From NCBI GenBank assembly GCA_934565795.1, contig CAKTIM010000020.1:1-42988 (forward strand): DNA of 42,988 nucleotides, given 5' to 3'. The DNA comes from an uncultured Oscillospiraceae bacterium (GTDB lineage: Bacteria; Bacillota; Clostridia; Oscillospirales; Oscillospiraceae). Position 1 is the first letter of the stretch, and every line of letters begins with the position of its first letter. The position numbers and the translations under genes were made by a program. Below the pieces are notes generated by a model that searched no databases, was not told the origin of the DNA, and worked only from the letters and a program-made list of their open reading frames with translations. Below, in pieces: positions 34,806-41,945 of the stretch.

Positions 34806-34814
34806 AGCAGTCCC

Positions 34815-36269
34815 TCAGAATTGGAAATAGATAAATGGATTAAAGCTGTCACCCACCAGATTTGCGGTGGACAGCAGCAGCAGCGCAGCGGGGATCAGGC
34901 CGTAAAACACCCAGCTCCAGCACTGGCGCACCGCCCCCTCCTGGGGAAGCTCCGCGTCGATCCGCTGCCGCACCCACTGCAGCAGCGGGGTGCAGGCCAC
35001 ACAGGCGACCAGCAGCAGCCAGACGTTGCTCTTGAGCTGGTTGATGCTTTCAAAATCCGTCAGCGCACCGCCGGTGATGCCGAACAGCCGCCCAAGCAGA
35101 GCCTTTACCAGCTCCAGATTCTGGAAACGGAACAGCGCCCAGCCCAGATAGACAACCAGCAGCAGATACAGATTGGACAGCACCGGCAGCTTCTTCAGCA
35201 CCGGCTTTAACAAATACCGCTCCAGCATCAGGAACAGGAAGCTCCATAGCCCCCACAGCACATAGTTCCAGCTGGCTCCGTGCCACAGTCCTGTGAGCAG
35301 CCACACTGCCAGAGTGTTGAAGATGGCCCTGGGTGCGGCACAGCGGCTGCCGCCCAGTGGGATGTACACATAGTCCCGGAAAAAGGTGCCCAGGGAAATA
35401 TGCCACCGCCGCCAGAACTCCGTGACGGATCGGGACAGATAGGGATAATCGAAGTTTTCGGGGTAGTGCAGCCCCACCATCAGGCCCATGCCGATGGCCA
35501 TGTCCGAATAGGCGGAGAAATCCAGATAAATTTGCAGGGCATAGGCGATGAGTCCCAGCCAGGCTCCCAGCACGGAGGCCTCCTCCAGCCGCAAAAGATT
35601 CTGCGCCAGCTGGGCCGCGTTCCCCGCCGCAGACTCAGACAGAATCATGGTTTCCGCCAGCGCGCCGCAGGGGTTTGCCAGCAGCACCTTCTTGGCCAGA
35701 CCGCCGCAGAACCGGGATACGCCCCGGCAGATATCCGGCGACCGGGGCTGGTCGGAAAACAGCTCCTGGGCCACCGTCTGATAGCGGACGATGGGGCCGG
35801 CAATGCACTGATGGAACAGCGCCGCATACAGCAGCACATTCCAGTAGCTCTTCTGAGCCGGAGCCTCCCCCCGGTACACATCCACCACATAGGTCAGCAG
35901 CTGGAAGGTATAGAAAGAAATGCCGATGGGCAGCACGATGTTGGCAGCCCAGGCAGGCGGCGTGCCAAAAATGCTCAGCAGGAAGCCTGCGTATTTAAAG
36001 TAGCCGATCAGCCCCAGGTCAACGACCACCGCCGCCGCCAGCCACAGCTTGGGGCGCTTTCCACTGCTCACGCCTAGAGCGCATCCCCAGGAGGCCAGCG
36101 CCATGCCCATGAGCAGCAGCAGATGCTTCGGCTCACCCCAGGCATAAAAGATCAGCGACGACACCAGCATCACCCAGTTCTGCGCCTTCTTTGACCGGCA
36201 ACACAAAAAGGTAGCCCCCAGGGACAGGGGGAAGAAAGCATATAAAAAAATCAGGCTGGAAAAAACCAT
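34815..36269 (-). CDS. MBOAT family O-acyltransferase (AlgI-like)
   Basis: The product has 484 residues with about 10 membrane segments. It passes acyl (usually acetyl) groups across the membrane onto an extracellular glycan. Diagnostic motifs are LLTYVVDVYRGE, LDFSAYSDMAIGMGLM, EFWRRWHISLGTFFRDYVYI, and TGLWHGASWNYVLWG with the catalytic His. The ATG at 36269 (MVFSSLIFLYAFFPLSL) was chosen because a strong promoter places the transcript start near 36294; longer frames up to 36425 begin upstream of it. The Shine-Dalgarno sequence is weak (TGGGG). The target polymer is unknown; no capsule or teichoic acid genes are in view. Confidence 0.9.
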   Translation of the reverse strand: MVFSSLIFLYAFFPLSLGATFLCCRSKKAQNWVMLVSSLIFYAWGEPKHLLLLMGMALASWGCALGVSSGKRPKLWLAAAVVVDLGLIGYFKYAGFLLSIFGTPPAWAANIVLPIGISFYTFQLLTYVVDVYRGEAPAQKSYWNVLLYAALFHQCIAGPIVRYQTVAQELFSDQPRSPDICRGVSRFCGGLAKKVLLANPCGALAETMILSESAAGNAAQLAQNLLRLEEASVLGAWLGLIAYALQIYLDFSAYSDMAIGMGLMVGLHYPENFDYPYLSRSVTEFWRRWHISLGTFFRDYVYIPLGGSRCAAPRAIFNTLAVWLLTGLWHGASWNYVLWGLWSFLFLMLERYLLKPVLKKLPVLSNLYLLLVVYLGWALFRFQNLELVKALLGRLFGITGGALTDFESINQLKSNVWLLLVACVACTPLLQWVRQRIDAELPQEGAVRQCWSWVFYGLIPAALLLLSTANLVGDSFNPFIYFQF

Positions 36270-36300
36270 AGCAAAACCCCATTGCAAATAATTTAACGCC

Positions 36301-36329
36301 ATTATACAATGCCGCCCGTCAAAAAGCAA
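36301..36329 (-). promoter_or_regulatory. Promoter of the MBOAT-DHHW operon
   Basis: On the minus strand, TTGCTT (complement of 36324-36329), 17 bp ending in TG, then TATAAT (complement of 36301-36306), an extended -10 promoter. The leader would be about 25 nt. Confidence 0.75.
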
Positions 36330-36462
36330 TCTTTTCCATGAAGAAGCTCCGTTTTTATTATAGCGAGAGCCGGGGCGTTTCAATCGGCCTGAAGCCCCTT
36401 TCCTTTCCAATACATTCCTACACACTTTCGCTTGTAATCATAGCTGTATTTCTATGGCAATA

Positions 36463-36492
36463 CCCCCAATACCGGGTGCCCGGTGTTGGGGG
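36463..36492. other. Strong hairpin in the MBOAT/response-regulator gap
   Basis: CCCCCAATACCGGG and CCCGGTGTTGGGGG form a 14-bp stem with one mismatch and a 2-nt spacer. There is no T-run, so it is not a standard terminator. Function unknown. The remaining bases 36493-36604 hold nothing recognisable. Confidence 0.5.
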
Positions 36493-36604
36493 CACATAAC
36501 CCGTAGCCATCTGTTTTGTTTCGGTTTAGGAAAAAATGATACTAATATCTGGATAAGGGTTTTTCTTGACGAAACGGATGAAGTTGGTTATTGTATTTGT
36601 ATAT

Positions 36605-36823
36605 GGGAACCTCTGAATAAATCGTCTGCGGCTGTGAGCAGATCTTTTTCGTCCACTCTTCGGTACCGAAAACAGGAAATATTGCGCAGCCGTTGCCAGC
36701 GTAAGCTGGCTTACGGATGCGGCATACCCCTTGCGGGTACATACAGTATTCCGCCGTTTTCGATACCTCGATTGGCCGAAAAATCTCTCGCTCACAGCTC
36801 TTGCCGATTTAATCAGAGCTTCC
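36605..36823. mobile_element. MITE with ~50-bp imperfect terminal inverted repeats
   Basis: The 219-bp segment begins GGGAACCTCTGAATAAATCG and ends with its near mirror, CGATTTAATCAGAGCTTCC. The similarity continues inward (CTGTGAGC and GCTCACAG; TTTTTCG and CGAAAAA), and an inner palindrome CGTAAGC/GCTTACG lies near the centre. TAT adjoins both ends and may be a target duplication. The ends resemble those of IS5/IS903-like elements (from memory, unverified). No protein is encoded. It ends 30 bp before the response-regulator start. Confidence 0.75.
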
Positions 36824-36852
36824 TATGTTTCCTTGTGAGGGAGGGATTTCGT

Positions 36853-37527
36853 TTGGTGAATATCCTGGTGGCGGATGATGATAAGAATACCCGGCTGCTG
36901 ATGAAGGCGATTCTGGAGGGGGCGGGGTATCGGGTGTTTACTGCTGTGGACGGGCAGGAGGCTATGGACATGCTGGATCGGGAGCATGTTGATCTGGTGG
37001 TGCTGGATGTGATGATGCCCCGGATGGATGGGTATGCCTTTACCCAGACGCTGCGCCAGGGGGGGAGCACCTTGCCCATCCTTATGGTGTCGGCCAAGCA
37101 GCTTCCGGCGGACAAGCACCGGGGCTTCCTGGTGGGCACCGACGACTACATCACCAAGCCCATCGACGAGGAGGAGATGCTGCTGCGCATCAAGGCCCTG
37201 CTGCGCCGGGCCAAGATCGTCAGCGACCGCCGGATCGTGGTGGGGGATGCGGTGCTGGACTACGACTCCTTCACCGTCTCCCGGCCCGGTCAGACCGTGG
37301 AGCTGCCCCAGAAGGAATTTCTGCTGCTGTATAAGCTATTGTCCTACCCCGGCAAGATCTTCACCCGGATTCAGCTGATGGACGAGATCTGGGGCATGGA
37401 CTGCGAAACCGGCTGGGAGACCGTCACCGTCCACGTGGGGCGGCTGCGCAAGCGATTTGAGGGCTGGGACGAATTCAGCGTGGAGTCCGTCCGGGGCCTG
37501 GGCTATAAGGCGGTGAAGAAGGAATGA
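36853..37527 (+). CDS. OmpR/PhoB-type response regulator
   Basis: The product has about 224 residues. The receiver domain (1-120) has the acidic cluster Asp8-Asp10, phospho-acceptor Asp52 in VVLDVMMPRMDGY, switch Ser in MVSAK, and Lys in YITKPID. The C-terminal winged helix reads VELPQKEFLLLYKLL, TRIQLMDEIWG, TVTVHVGRLRKRF and VRGLGYKAV. The start is uncertain: GGGAGGG is 7 nt from TTG (36853) and 10 nt from GTG (36856); an open frame reaches 36454 but runs through the MITE. Its stop overlaps the kinase start (ATGA). It probably controls its own operon and thus the lipid genes after it. Confidence 0.92.
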   Translation: MVNILVADDDKNTRLLMKAILEGAGYRVFTAVDGQEAMDMLDREHVDLVVLDVMMPRMDGYAFTQTLRQGGSTLPILMVSAKQLPADKHRGFLVGTDDYITKPIDEEEMLLRIKALLRRAKIVSDRRIVVGDAVLDYDSFTVSRPGQTVELPQKEFLLLYKLLSYPGKIFTRIQLMDEIWGMDCETGWETVTVHVGRLRKRFEGWDEFSVESVRGLGYKAVKKE

Positions 37528-38591
37528 AGGGGAAGGAAAATCAGCGTCCCCGGTCGCTGACGCTGCTGTTTTCGCTCTTTACCTTCGCCATTCTGGCGGT
37601 GTCGCTGCTGCTGGCGGTGGGCATCATCTATGTGCTCACCTGGTTCGGCCTGCTGGAATTCTCCGGCGTGGGCATCTCCGGCACCTTGCAGCTGCTGCTT
37701 CTGATGGCGGCCATCAGCCTGATCGTGGGCACGGGGCTGGCCATTTTGGCCGGGCGCATTCCCCTGCGGCCCATCAACTATCTCATTGCCCAGATGAACC
37801 GGCTGGCCGCCGGAGATTTCCAGGCAAGGGTGCACTTCAGCCGGCGCATCGATCTGGTGCCCGCCTTCCTCCAGGTGGAGGAGAGCTTCAACAAAATGGC
37901 GGAGGAGCTGGGGGATACCGAGATGCTCCGCCAGGACTTCATCAACAATTTCTCCCACGAATTCAAAACCCCCATTGTCTCCATCGCGGGCTTCGCAAAG
38001 CTGTTGCAGCGGGCCGATCTGGACGAGGGCCAGCGCCGGGAATACATCGACGCCATCGTGGAGGAATCGCGGCGGCTGTCCGACATGGCCACCAATGTGC
38101 TCAAGCTGACCAAGGTGGAGAACCAGGCCATTCTCACCGGGGTGAGCCGGTACAACCTGTCCGAGCAGCTGCGCAGCGCCGTGCTGCTGCTGGAGGACCA
38201 GTGGACCGCCAAGCACCTGGAGCTGGACATGGAATTCCCGGAGGTGAGCATCACCGCCAACGAGGACATGCTGCGGGAGGTCTGGATCAACCTGGTGCAG
38301 AACGCGGTGAAATACTCCCCGGATTACGGCCCTTTGCAGGTGCGCGTTGAGGACGGGGAGAGCGCCGTGCGGGTGCGGGTGGCCAACAGCGGCGAAATCG
38401 CCCCGGAGCACCTGGGCCGTATTTTCCAGAAATTCTATCAGGCCGACCGCTCCCATTTTTCCGCCGGGAACGGGGTGGGCCTGGCCATTGTCAAGCGGAT
38501 CGTGGAGCTGCACGGCGGCACGGTCCGCGCCGAGAGCGCCGGCGGCGCGGTGATCTTCACCGTGGAACTGCCAAAAGGAGAGAGTATATGA
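37524..38591 (+). CDS. Sensor histidine kinase
   Basis: The product has 355 residues in the membrane. Two membrane helices (about 13-37 and 54-77) enclose a very short outside loop of ~16 residues, so it probably senses the membrane or a partner rather than a soluble ligand. HAMP (78-131) is followed by the H-box NNFSHEFKTPI (His145), N-box NLVQNAVKYSP and G-box GNGVGLAIVKRIVELHGG. It overlaps the upstream regulator and the downstream plsY-like gene by four bases each. Confidence 0.94.
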   Translation: MKGKENQRPRSLTLLFSLFTFAILAVSLLLAVGIIYVLTWFGLLEFSGVGISGTLQLLLLMAAISLIVGTGLAILAGRIPLRPINYLIAQMNRLAAGDFQARVHFSRRIDLVPAFLQVEESFNKMAEELGDTEMLRQDFINNFSHEFKTPIVSIAGFAKLLQRADLDEGQRREYIDAIVEESRRLSDMATNVLKLTKVENQAILTGVSRYNLSEQLRSAVLLLEDQWTAKHLELDMEFPEVSITANEDMLREVWINLVQNAVKYSPDYGPLQVRVEDGESAVRVRVANSGEIAPEHLGRIFQKFYQADRSHFSAGNGVGLAIVKRIVELHGGTVRAESAGGAVIFTVELPKGESI

Positions 38592-39205
38592 ATCGGTATA
38601 TCCTGTATGTGATTGCCGGATATCTGTCCGGCAGCGTGCTGTATGCCAGGGTGATGTGCCATCTGTTCGGCGGGGACGAGGCCCTGCTCCACAGCAAGGA
38701 CTGCAACCCCGGCACCTCCAATGCCTTCGCCTGCGGCGGCTTTGCCTGCGGCGTGCTGACCCTGGTGGGCGACCTGATGAAGGGCATTGTGCCGGTGTGG
38801 CTGTATGTGCGCAGCGGGGAGGACATCACCCCCACGGCCCTGGCGCTGGTGCTGGCCGCGCCGGTGGTGGGGCATGCCTTTCCCTGCTTCTATGGCTTCC
38901 ATGGGGGCAAGGGCATTGCCGTCAGCTTCGGCTGCCTGCTGGGGCTGATCCCCATGTGGGGGCCGGTGCTGCTGTTTGCGGGGTGCTTCATCTTCTTCTC
39001 CGTGGTGGTGCGGATCACTCCCCACTTCCAGCGGACGGCCATTACATATCTGGTGACCCTGCTCCTGCTGGCCTTCACCCGCCAGAGCCGGGGCGTGGTT
39101 TACGGCTATATGCTGATTTCCGCCATGGTGGGCCTGCGGCTCCACCTGAGCAAGGAGCCGCGGGAGCATATGCAGGTGCGGCTGCTGGAACGGAGGGAGC
39201 TATGA
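38588..39205 (+). CDS. PlsY-like glycerol-3-phosphate acyltransferase
   Basis: The product has 205 residues with about five membrane helices. PlsY transfers acyl groups from acyl-phosphate to glycerol-3-phosphate, the first step of phospholipid synthesis. Conserved motifs are present: YLSGSVLYA (residue 12), NPGTSNAFACGG (40-51) and GHAFPCFYGFHGGKG (95-109). Divergent points are LHSKDCNPGTSNA in place of the usual RxxGSGNPGATN and a long cytoplasmic tail. It may be a second, regulated copy beside a housekeeping plsY elsewhere. Start and stop overlap both neighbours (ATGA). Confidence 0.88.
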   Translation: MNRYILYVIAGYLSGSVLYARVMCHLFGGDEALLHSKDCNPGTSNAFACGGFACGVLTLVGDLMKGIVPVWLYVRSGEDITPTALALVLAAPVVGHAFPCFYGFHGGKGIAVSFGCLLGLIPMWGPVLLFAGCFIFFSVVVRITPHFQRTAITYLVTLLLLAFTRQSRGVVYGYMLISAMVGLRLHLSKEPREHMQVRLLERREL

Positions 39206-40323
39206 ACATTCTGATTTTATCCTGCGGCACCGGCGGCGGCCACAATTCCGCCGCAGCCGCCGTAGAGGAGGAGGCCCGCCGCCAGGGTCACAGCGTCACG
39301 CTGATGAATCCCCTGGAGCTGTGCGCCGAGAAGCTGGCCCGCCGGGTGGACAGCGCCTATATCTCCATCGCCCAGGCCAGCCCCCGGGGCTTCGGGGCCA
39401 TTTATGCCATCGGCAACGCCTACCGGCGGCTGCCCTGGCGCTCGCCGGTGTACTTCGCCAACGGTCGGGAGTCGGAGGCGCTGGGAAAATACCTGGAAGA
39501 GCATCCCACGGATGTGGTGGTGATGACCCACCTGTACCCGGCGGAAATGCTGACCTATCTGAAAAATCACGGAGTCAAGGTGCCCAAGACCATCTTTGTA
39601 GCCACGGACTACACCTGCATCCCCTTTACCGAAGAATGCGACCTGGACGCCTACGTCACCCCCTCACCCATGCTCACCGGGGAATTTGTAGCCAGGGGCA
39701 TCCCGGAGGAGAAAATTTATCCCCTGGGCATTCCCGTGCGCAGTGCCTTCCGCAGCAGCCAGAGCAAGGAAGAAGCCAAGGCCGCCCTGGGCCTGGAGGC
39801 AGATAAGCGGTACCTGCTGGTCTCCGGCGGCAGCATCGGCGCGGGAAGCCTGGAAAAGGCCATCGGCCTGCTGGCCGCCCAGACCCAGGGAACGGACTTC
39901 CGCCTGATCGTCATCTGCGGCAGCAACGCCTCCGTCCGCCGTCACCTGGACGGCCGCTTCGGTCAGCAGGTGCAGCTGCTGGGCAGCACCCCCCGGATCG
40001 CGGAATACATGCGCGCCTGCGACCTGTACCTGACCAAGCCCGGCGGCCTGTCCACCACCGAGGCGGCGGTGATGGAGACCCCCCTGGCCCTGATGCCCCC
40101 CATCCCCGGCTGCGAGAGCCGCAACCTGGCCTTCTTCACCAAAACCGGCATGGCCGTCCCCGCCATCCTGAAGCCCCGAGAGCTGGAAAAGCTCCTCACC
40201 CTCCCGGACGACCCCCAACGCCTGACCCAAATGCACCGCTGCCAGCACGATTTCATCCCCAAGGACGCCCCCACCCACATCTGCGCCCTTGCCTCCGCCC
40301 TGGCACAAAATACAACCCCATAA
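39202..40323 (+). CDS. UgtP/MGDG-synthase-type diacylglycerol glycosyltransferase (GT28)
   Basis: The product has 373 residues and a GT-B fold. The N-terminal domain starts MNILILSCGTGGGHNSAA, the lipid-acceptor loop of the MGDG synthase group. The C-terminal sugar-nucleotide domain has LLVSGGSIGAGSLEKA, VICGSNASVRRHL, and DLYLTKPGGLSTTEA, as in MurG/UgtP. It should add hexoses to diacylglycerol to make membrane glycolipid or a lipoteichoic acid anchor. The ATG at 39202 has GGAGGGAGC upstream and overlaps the plsY-like stop, so the longer frame from 38656 is spurious. It ends the four-gene operon. Confidence 0.92.
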   Translation: MNILILSCGTGGGHNSAAAAVEEEARRQGHSVTLMNPLELCAEKLARRVDSAYISIAQASPRGFGAIYAIGNAYRRLPWRSPVYFANGRESEALGKYLEEHPTDVVVMTHLYPAEMLTYLKNHGVKVPKTIFVATDYTCIPFTEECDLDAYVTPSPMLTGEFVARGIPEEKIYPLGIPVRSAFRSSQSKEEAKAALGLEADKRYLLVSGGSIGAGSLEKAIGLLAAQTQGTDFRLIVICGSNASVRRHLDGRFGQQVQLLGSTPRIAEYMRACDLYLTKPGGLSTTEAAVMETPLALMPPIPGCESRNLAFFTKTGMAVPAILKPRELEKLLTLPDDPQRLTQMHRCQHDFIPKDAPTHICALASALAQNTTP

Positions 40324-40328
40324 CCTCC

Positions 40329-40365
40329 CAGGGCGCGCTGACCCCAGCGCGCCCTGAAATATTTT
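40329..40365 (+). terminator. Terminator of the two-component/lipid operon
   Basis: CAGGGCGCGCTG (40329-40340) and CAGCGCGCCCTG (40345-40356) form a perfect 12-bp stem with an ACCC loop, followed by AAATATTTT. Confidence 0.85.
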
Positions 40366-40390
40366 GGCTTTTTCGATGGCAAAAGCCCGC

Positions 40391-40940
40391 CCCCGTAGGG
40401 GTCGGCAACCTGCCGACCCTAAACCCTACGGTTTAGGAGGCAGTAAAGAATAACGTATCCCCCAACGTATACATCCCCCAAGCTTCCCTGCGGGGGAAGC
40501 TGTCGCCGCAGCGACTGAAGAGGGCACTCAGGTGATGGTTTTGAGAGAGACTTTAGTTAAAAAGGTAGAATCTTAAGCATACTGAGTCCGTAGGGGCGGA
40601 TATTAGCCGCCCACCGAGTACCGGGATTGAGCTTTTCGTCTATACAGCCCACGTTCGTTACCTTTCGGGCGGCTAATATCCGCCCCTACGGATTGGCGCG
40701 TACCATTTTCAACGCACCCTTAAAAAAGGACGTACTGCGGTAGGCCCTCTTCAGTCAGGCCTACGGCCTGCCAGCTAATGAATCAAGGTATGATTGCCAC
40801 TGGCAATCATTGAGATTCTGATTCACTGCGCGGAGCACCGCCCCAAGAGAAGCTTTGGCGGAAACCGTCAGCTGCTCCCATTCAACGTTCTGCTATCGAA
40901 ACCGCAACCTCGCGGGTCGGCAAATTGCCGACCCCTACGG
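40391..40940. repeat. Intergenic repeat cluster 7
   Basis: Triloop palindromes lie near 40393-40425, 40590-40612, 40664-40690 and 40914-40940. A short first-class module lies at 40480-40531. A long second-class module lies in reverse at 40735-40855, whose hairpin ATGATTGCC-ACT-GGCAATCAT has outer arms TGAATCA/TGATTCA instead of TTTAATTA/TAATTAAA. No gene is supported. Confidence 0.9.
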
Positions 40941-41023
40941 AGGCAAAGACTTTTGGCAGCTCCGATTTAACCGACACCGCTGCCCCCCGTTTGACAGAGA
41001 AAATAATCTTTTACACCCCCCCC

Positions 41024-41052
41024 TTGACAAGGCAGGGAAGATGGTGTATAGT
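41024..41052 (+). promoter_or_regulatory. Strong promoter of the iron-box operon
   Basis: TTGACA (41024-41029), 17 bp, TATAGT (41047-41052): a full-consensus -35 and a 5/6 -10. Transcription should start near 41059, directly in the first palindrome. Confidence 0.85.
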
Positions 41053-41059
41053 GTTGGCA

Positions 41060-41110
41060 GTTAGCGGAGGCTAACTAAATATTACGGCCATAGTTAGCGT
41101 ATGCTAACTA
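41060..41110 (+). promoter_or_regulatory. Tandem DtxR/IdeR-like operators
   Basis: Two palindromes with the same arms: GTTAGC-GGAG-GCTAAC (41060-41075) and GTTAGC-GTAT-GCTAAC (41093-41108, extended to TAGTTAGC/GCTAACTA at 41091-41110). Their centres are 33 bp apart, about three helical turns, so repressor dimers would lie on the same face. The GTTAG...CTAAC core resembles IdeR/DtxR iron boxes (family knowledge). Placement at and just after the transcription start fits repression when metal is plentiful. Confidence 0.7.
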
Positions 41111-41129
41111 ATAGAAGGAGTGAATGGAT

Positions 41130-41243
41130 ATGGTACATTTTGAATGGGCTTCCACCGGGGCGGCGTTGGTTTTGCTGGGCGGAATTCTGTGGGCGGTTTT
41201 CCGTGCGAAGCGGTGGCTGAGAAGGAAGGTGTGCCATGTCTGA
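41130..41243 (+). CDS. 37-residue membrane peptide in the iron-box operon
   Basis: This is a short gene found by reading the gap. The product is 37 residues: a polar start, one membrane helix (STGAALVLLGGILWAVF) and a strongly basic tail (RAKRWLRRKVCHV) with a single Cys. AAGGAG (41115-41120) is 9 nt from this ATG and 3 nt from an alternative ATG at 41124 that adds two residues. Its stop overlaps the DUF3793 start, so translation is coupled. Position and topology match the FeoB-associated Cys-rich membrane proteins of Clostridia, but the Cys-rich tail is missing; it could be a trimmed form or an unrelated small protein. Confidence 0.7.
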   Translation: MVHFEWASTGAALVLLGGILWAVFRAKRWLRRKVCHV

Positions 41244-41787
41244 GGAATTTCTGGTGCGCAACTGTGCCCCCACGCTGGCGGGGCTGAAAACGGCCAATCT
41301 GTTCTCCTGCCCCTGCGCCGGGCAGCGGGAGCTGGTGCAGTCCCTGCGGCAGCTCAATGGGCGGCTGAACGGGAAAGGGTTTCGGATCGTGCCGCTGCGG
41401 GTCTCCCAGGGGCGGGCGCTGATCTATCTGTACCGCCCCGGACAGCTGCAAACAGACATGGCCGACGCCCAGGCGGCGCGGCTGCTGCGGCAGATGGGCT
41501 ACGACCCGGAGAATTCCGGCCGGTGCTTGGTGCGGCTGAGTCAGCGACTGCGGCAGAGCGAGGATTTCCCCCACGAGATCGGGCTGTTCCTGGGCTATCC
41601 GCCGGAGGATGTGCAGGGCTTTATCGAGCACCACGCCCAGGGGAGCAAGTGCACCGGCTGCTGGAAGGTATACGGGGACGAAGCCGCCGCTCGGCGGAAA
41701 TTCGCCCAGTATAAAAAATGCACTCGTGTGTACTGCGACCAGTGGAAAAAAGGGAAAAATATTGAACGTCTCACCGTGCCCGGCTGA
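41236..41787 (+). CDS. DUF3793 family protein
   Basis: The product has 183 residues, cytoplasmic, function unknown. Family-like segments are APTLAGLKTANLFSC near the start, GFRIVPLRVSQGRALIYLYR, LRQMGYDP, FPHEIGLFLGYPPEDVQGFI, and a C-terminal Cys-containing part (SKCTGCWKVYGDEAAARRKF, KKCTRVYC). The family is often encoded near iron transport (feo) and flavodoxin genes in Clostridia, which fits the operators upstream. Seven or so cysteines, two as CPC and CTGC, could bind metal (inference). The overlap with the 37-residue peptide implies joint expression. Confidence 0.85.
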   Translation: MSEEFLVRNCAPTLAGLKTANLFSCPCAGQRELVQSLRQLNGRLNGKGFRIVPLRVSQGRALIYLYRPGQLQTDMADAQAARLLRQMGYDPENSGRCLVRLSQRLRQSEDFPHEIGLFLGYPPEDVQGFIEHHAQGSKCTGCWKVYGDEAAARRKFAQYKKCTRVYCDQWKKGKNIERLTVPG

Positions 41788-41810
41788 GCTGAGACGGGAT
41801 GACAGAATCA

Positions 41811-41902
41811 TTCGGATGCGGCTGCCAGCCGCCTGAGCTGAGCACTTGGGAAATGGGAATTCTTTGACGGTTCGTCCGGGGCGGCTGGCAGCTGCATCTG
41901 AA
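41811..41902 (+). other. Long inverted repeat between DUF3793 and flavodoxin genes
   Basis: GATGCGGCTGCCAGCCGCC (41815-41833) is mirrored by GGCGGCTGGCAGCTGCATC (41880-41898) with one mismatch, and pairing extends a few bases outward to 41811 and 41902. The intervening 46 bp have no gene. The hairpin could limit read-through or protect the upstream mRNA. It is unlike the repeat families of the window. Confidence 0.65.
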
Positions 41903-41945
41903 CGGGCAGTTTTGTCCTAAAAATGAGCAGAAAGGTTGATTTTGT

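Noticed and set aside
36454..36852. N-terminal extension of the response regulator
   Set aside because: The open frame runs through the MITE and has no receiver-domain similarity; MVNILVADDD is a normal regulator start with a ribosome binding site.
38656..39201. Upstream extension of the glycosyltransferase frame
   Set aside because: It overlaps the PlsY-like gene in another frame and has low-complexity sequence; the ATG at 39202 has a good site and a coupled overlap.
40324..40990. Short open frames inside repeat cluster 7
   Set aside because: They are made of palindromes and linkers that recur elsewhere in both orientations and lack ribosome binding sites.
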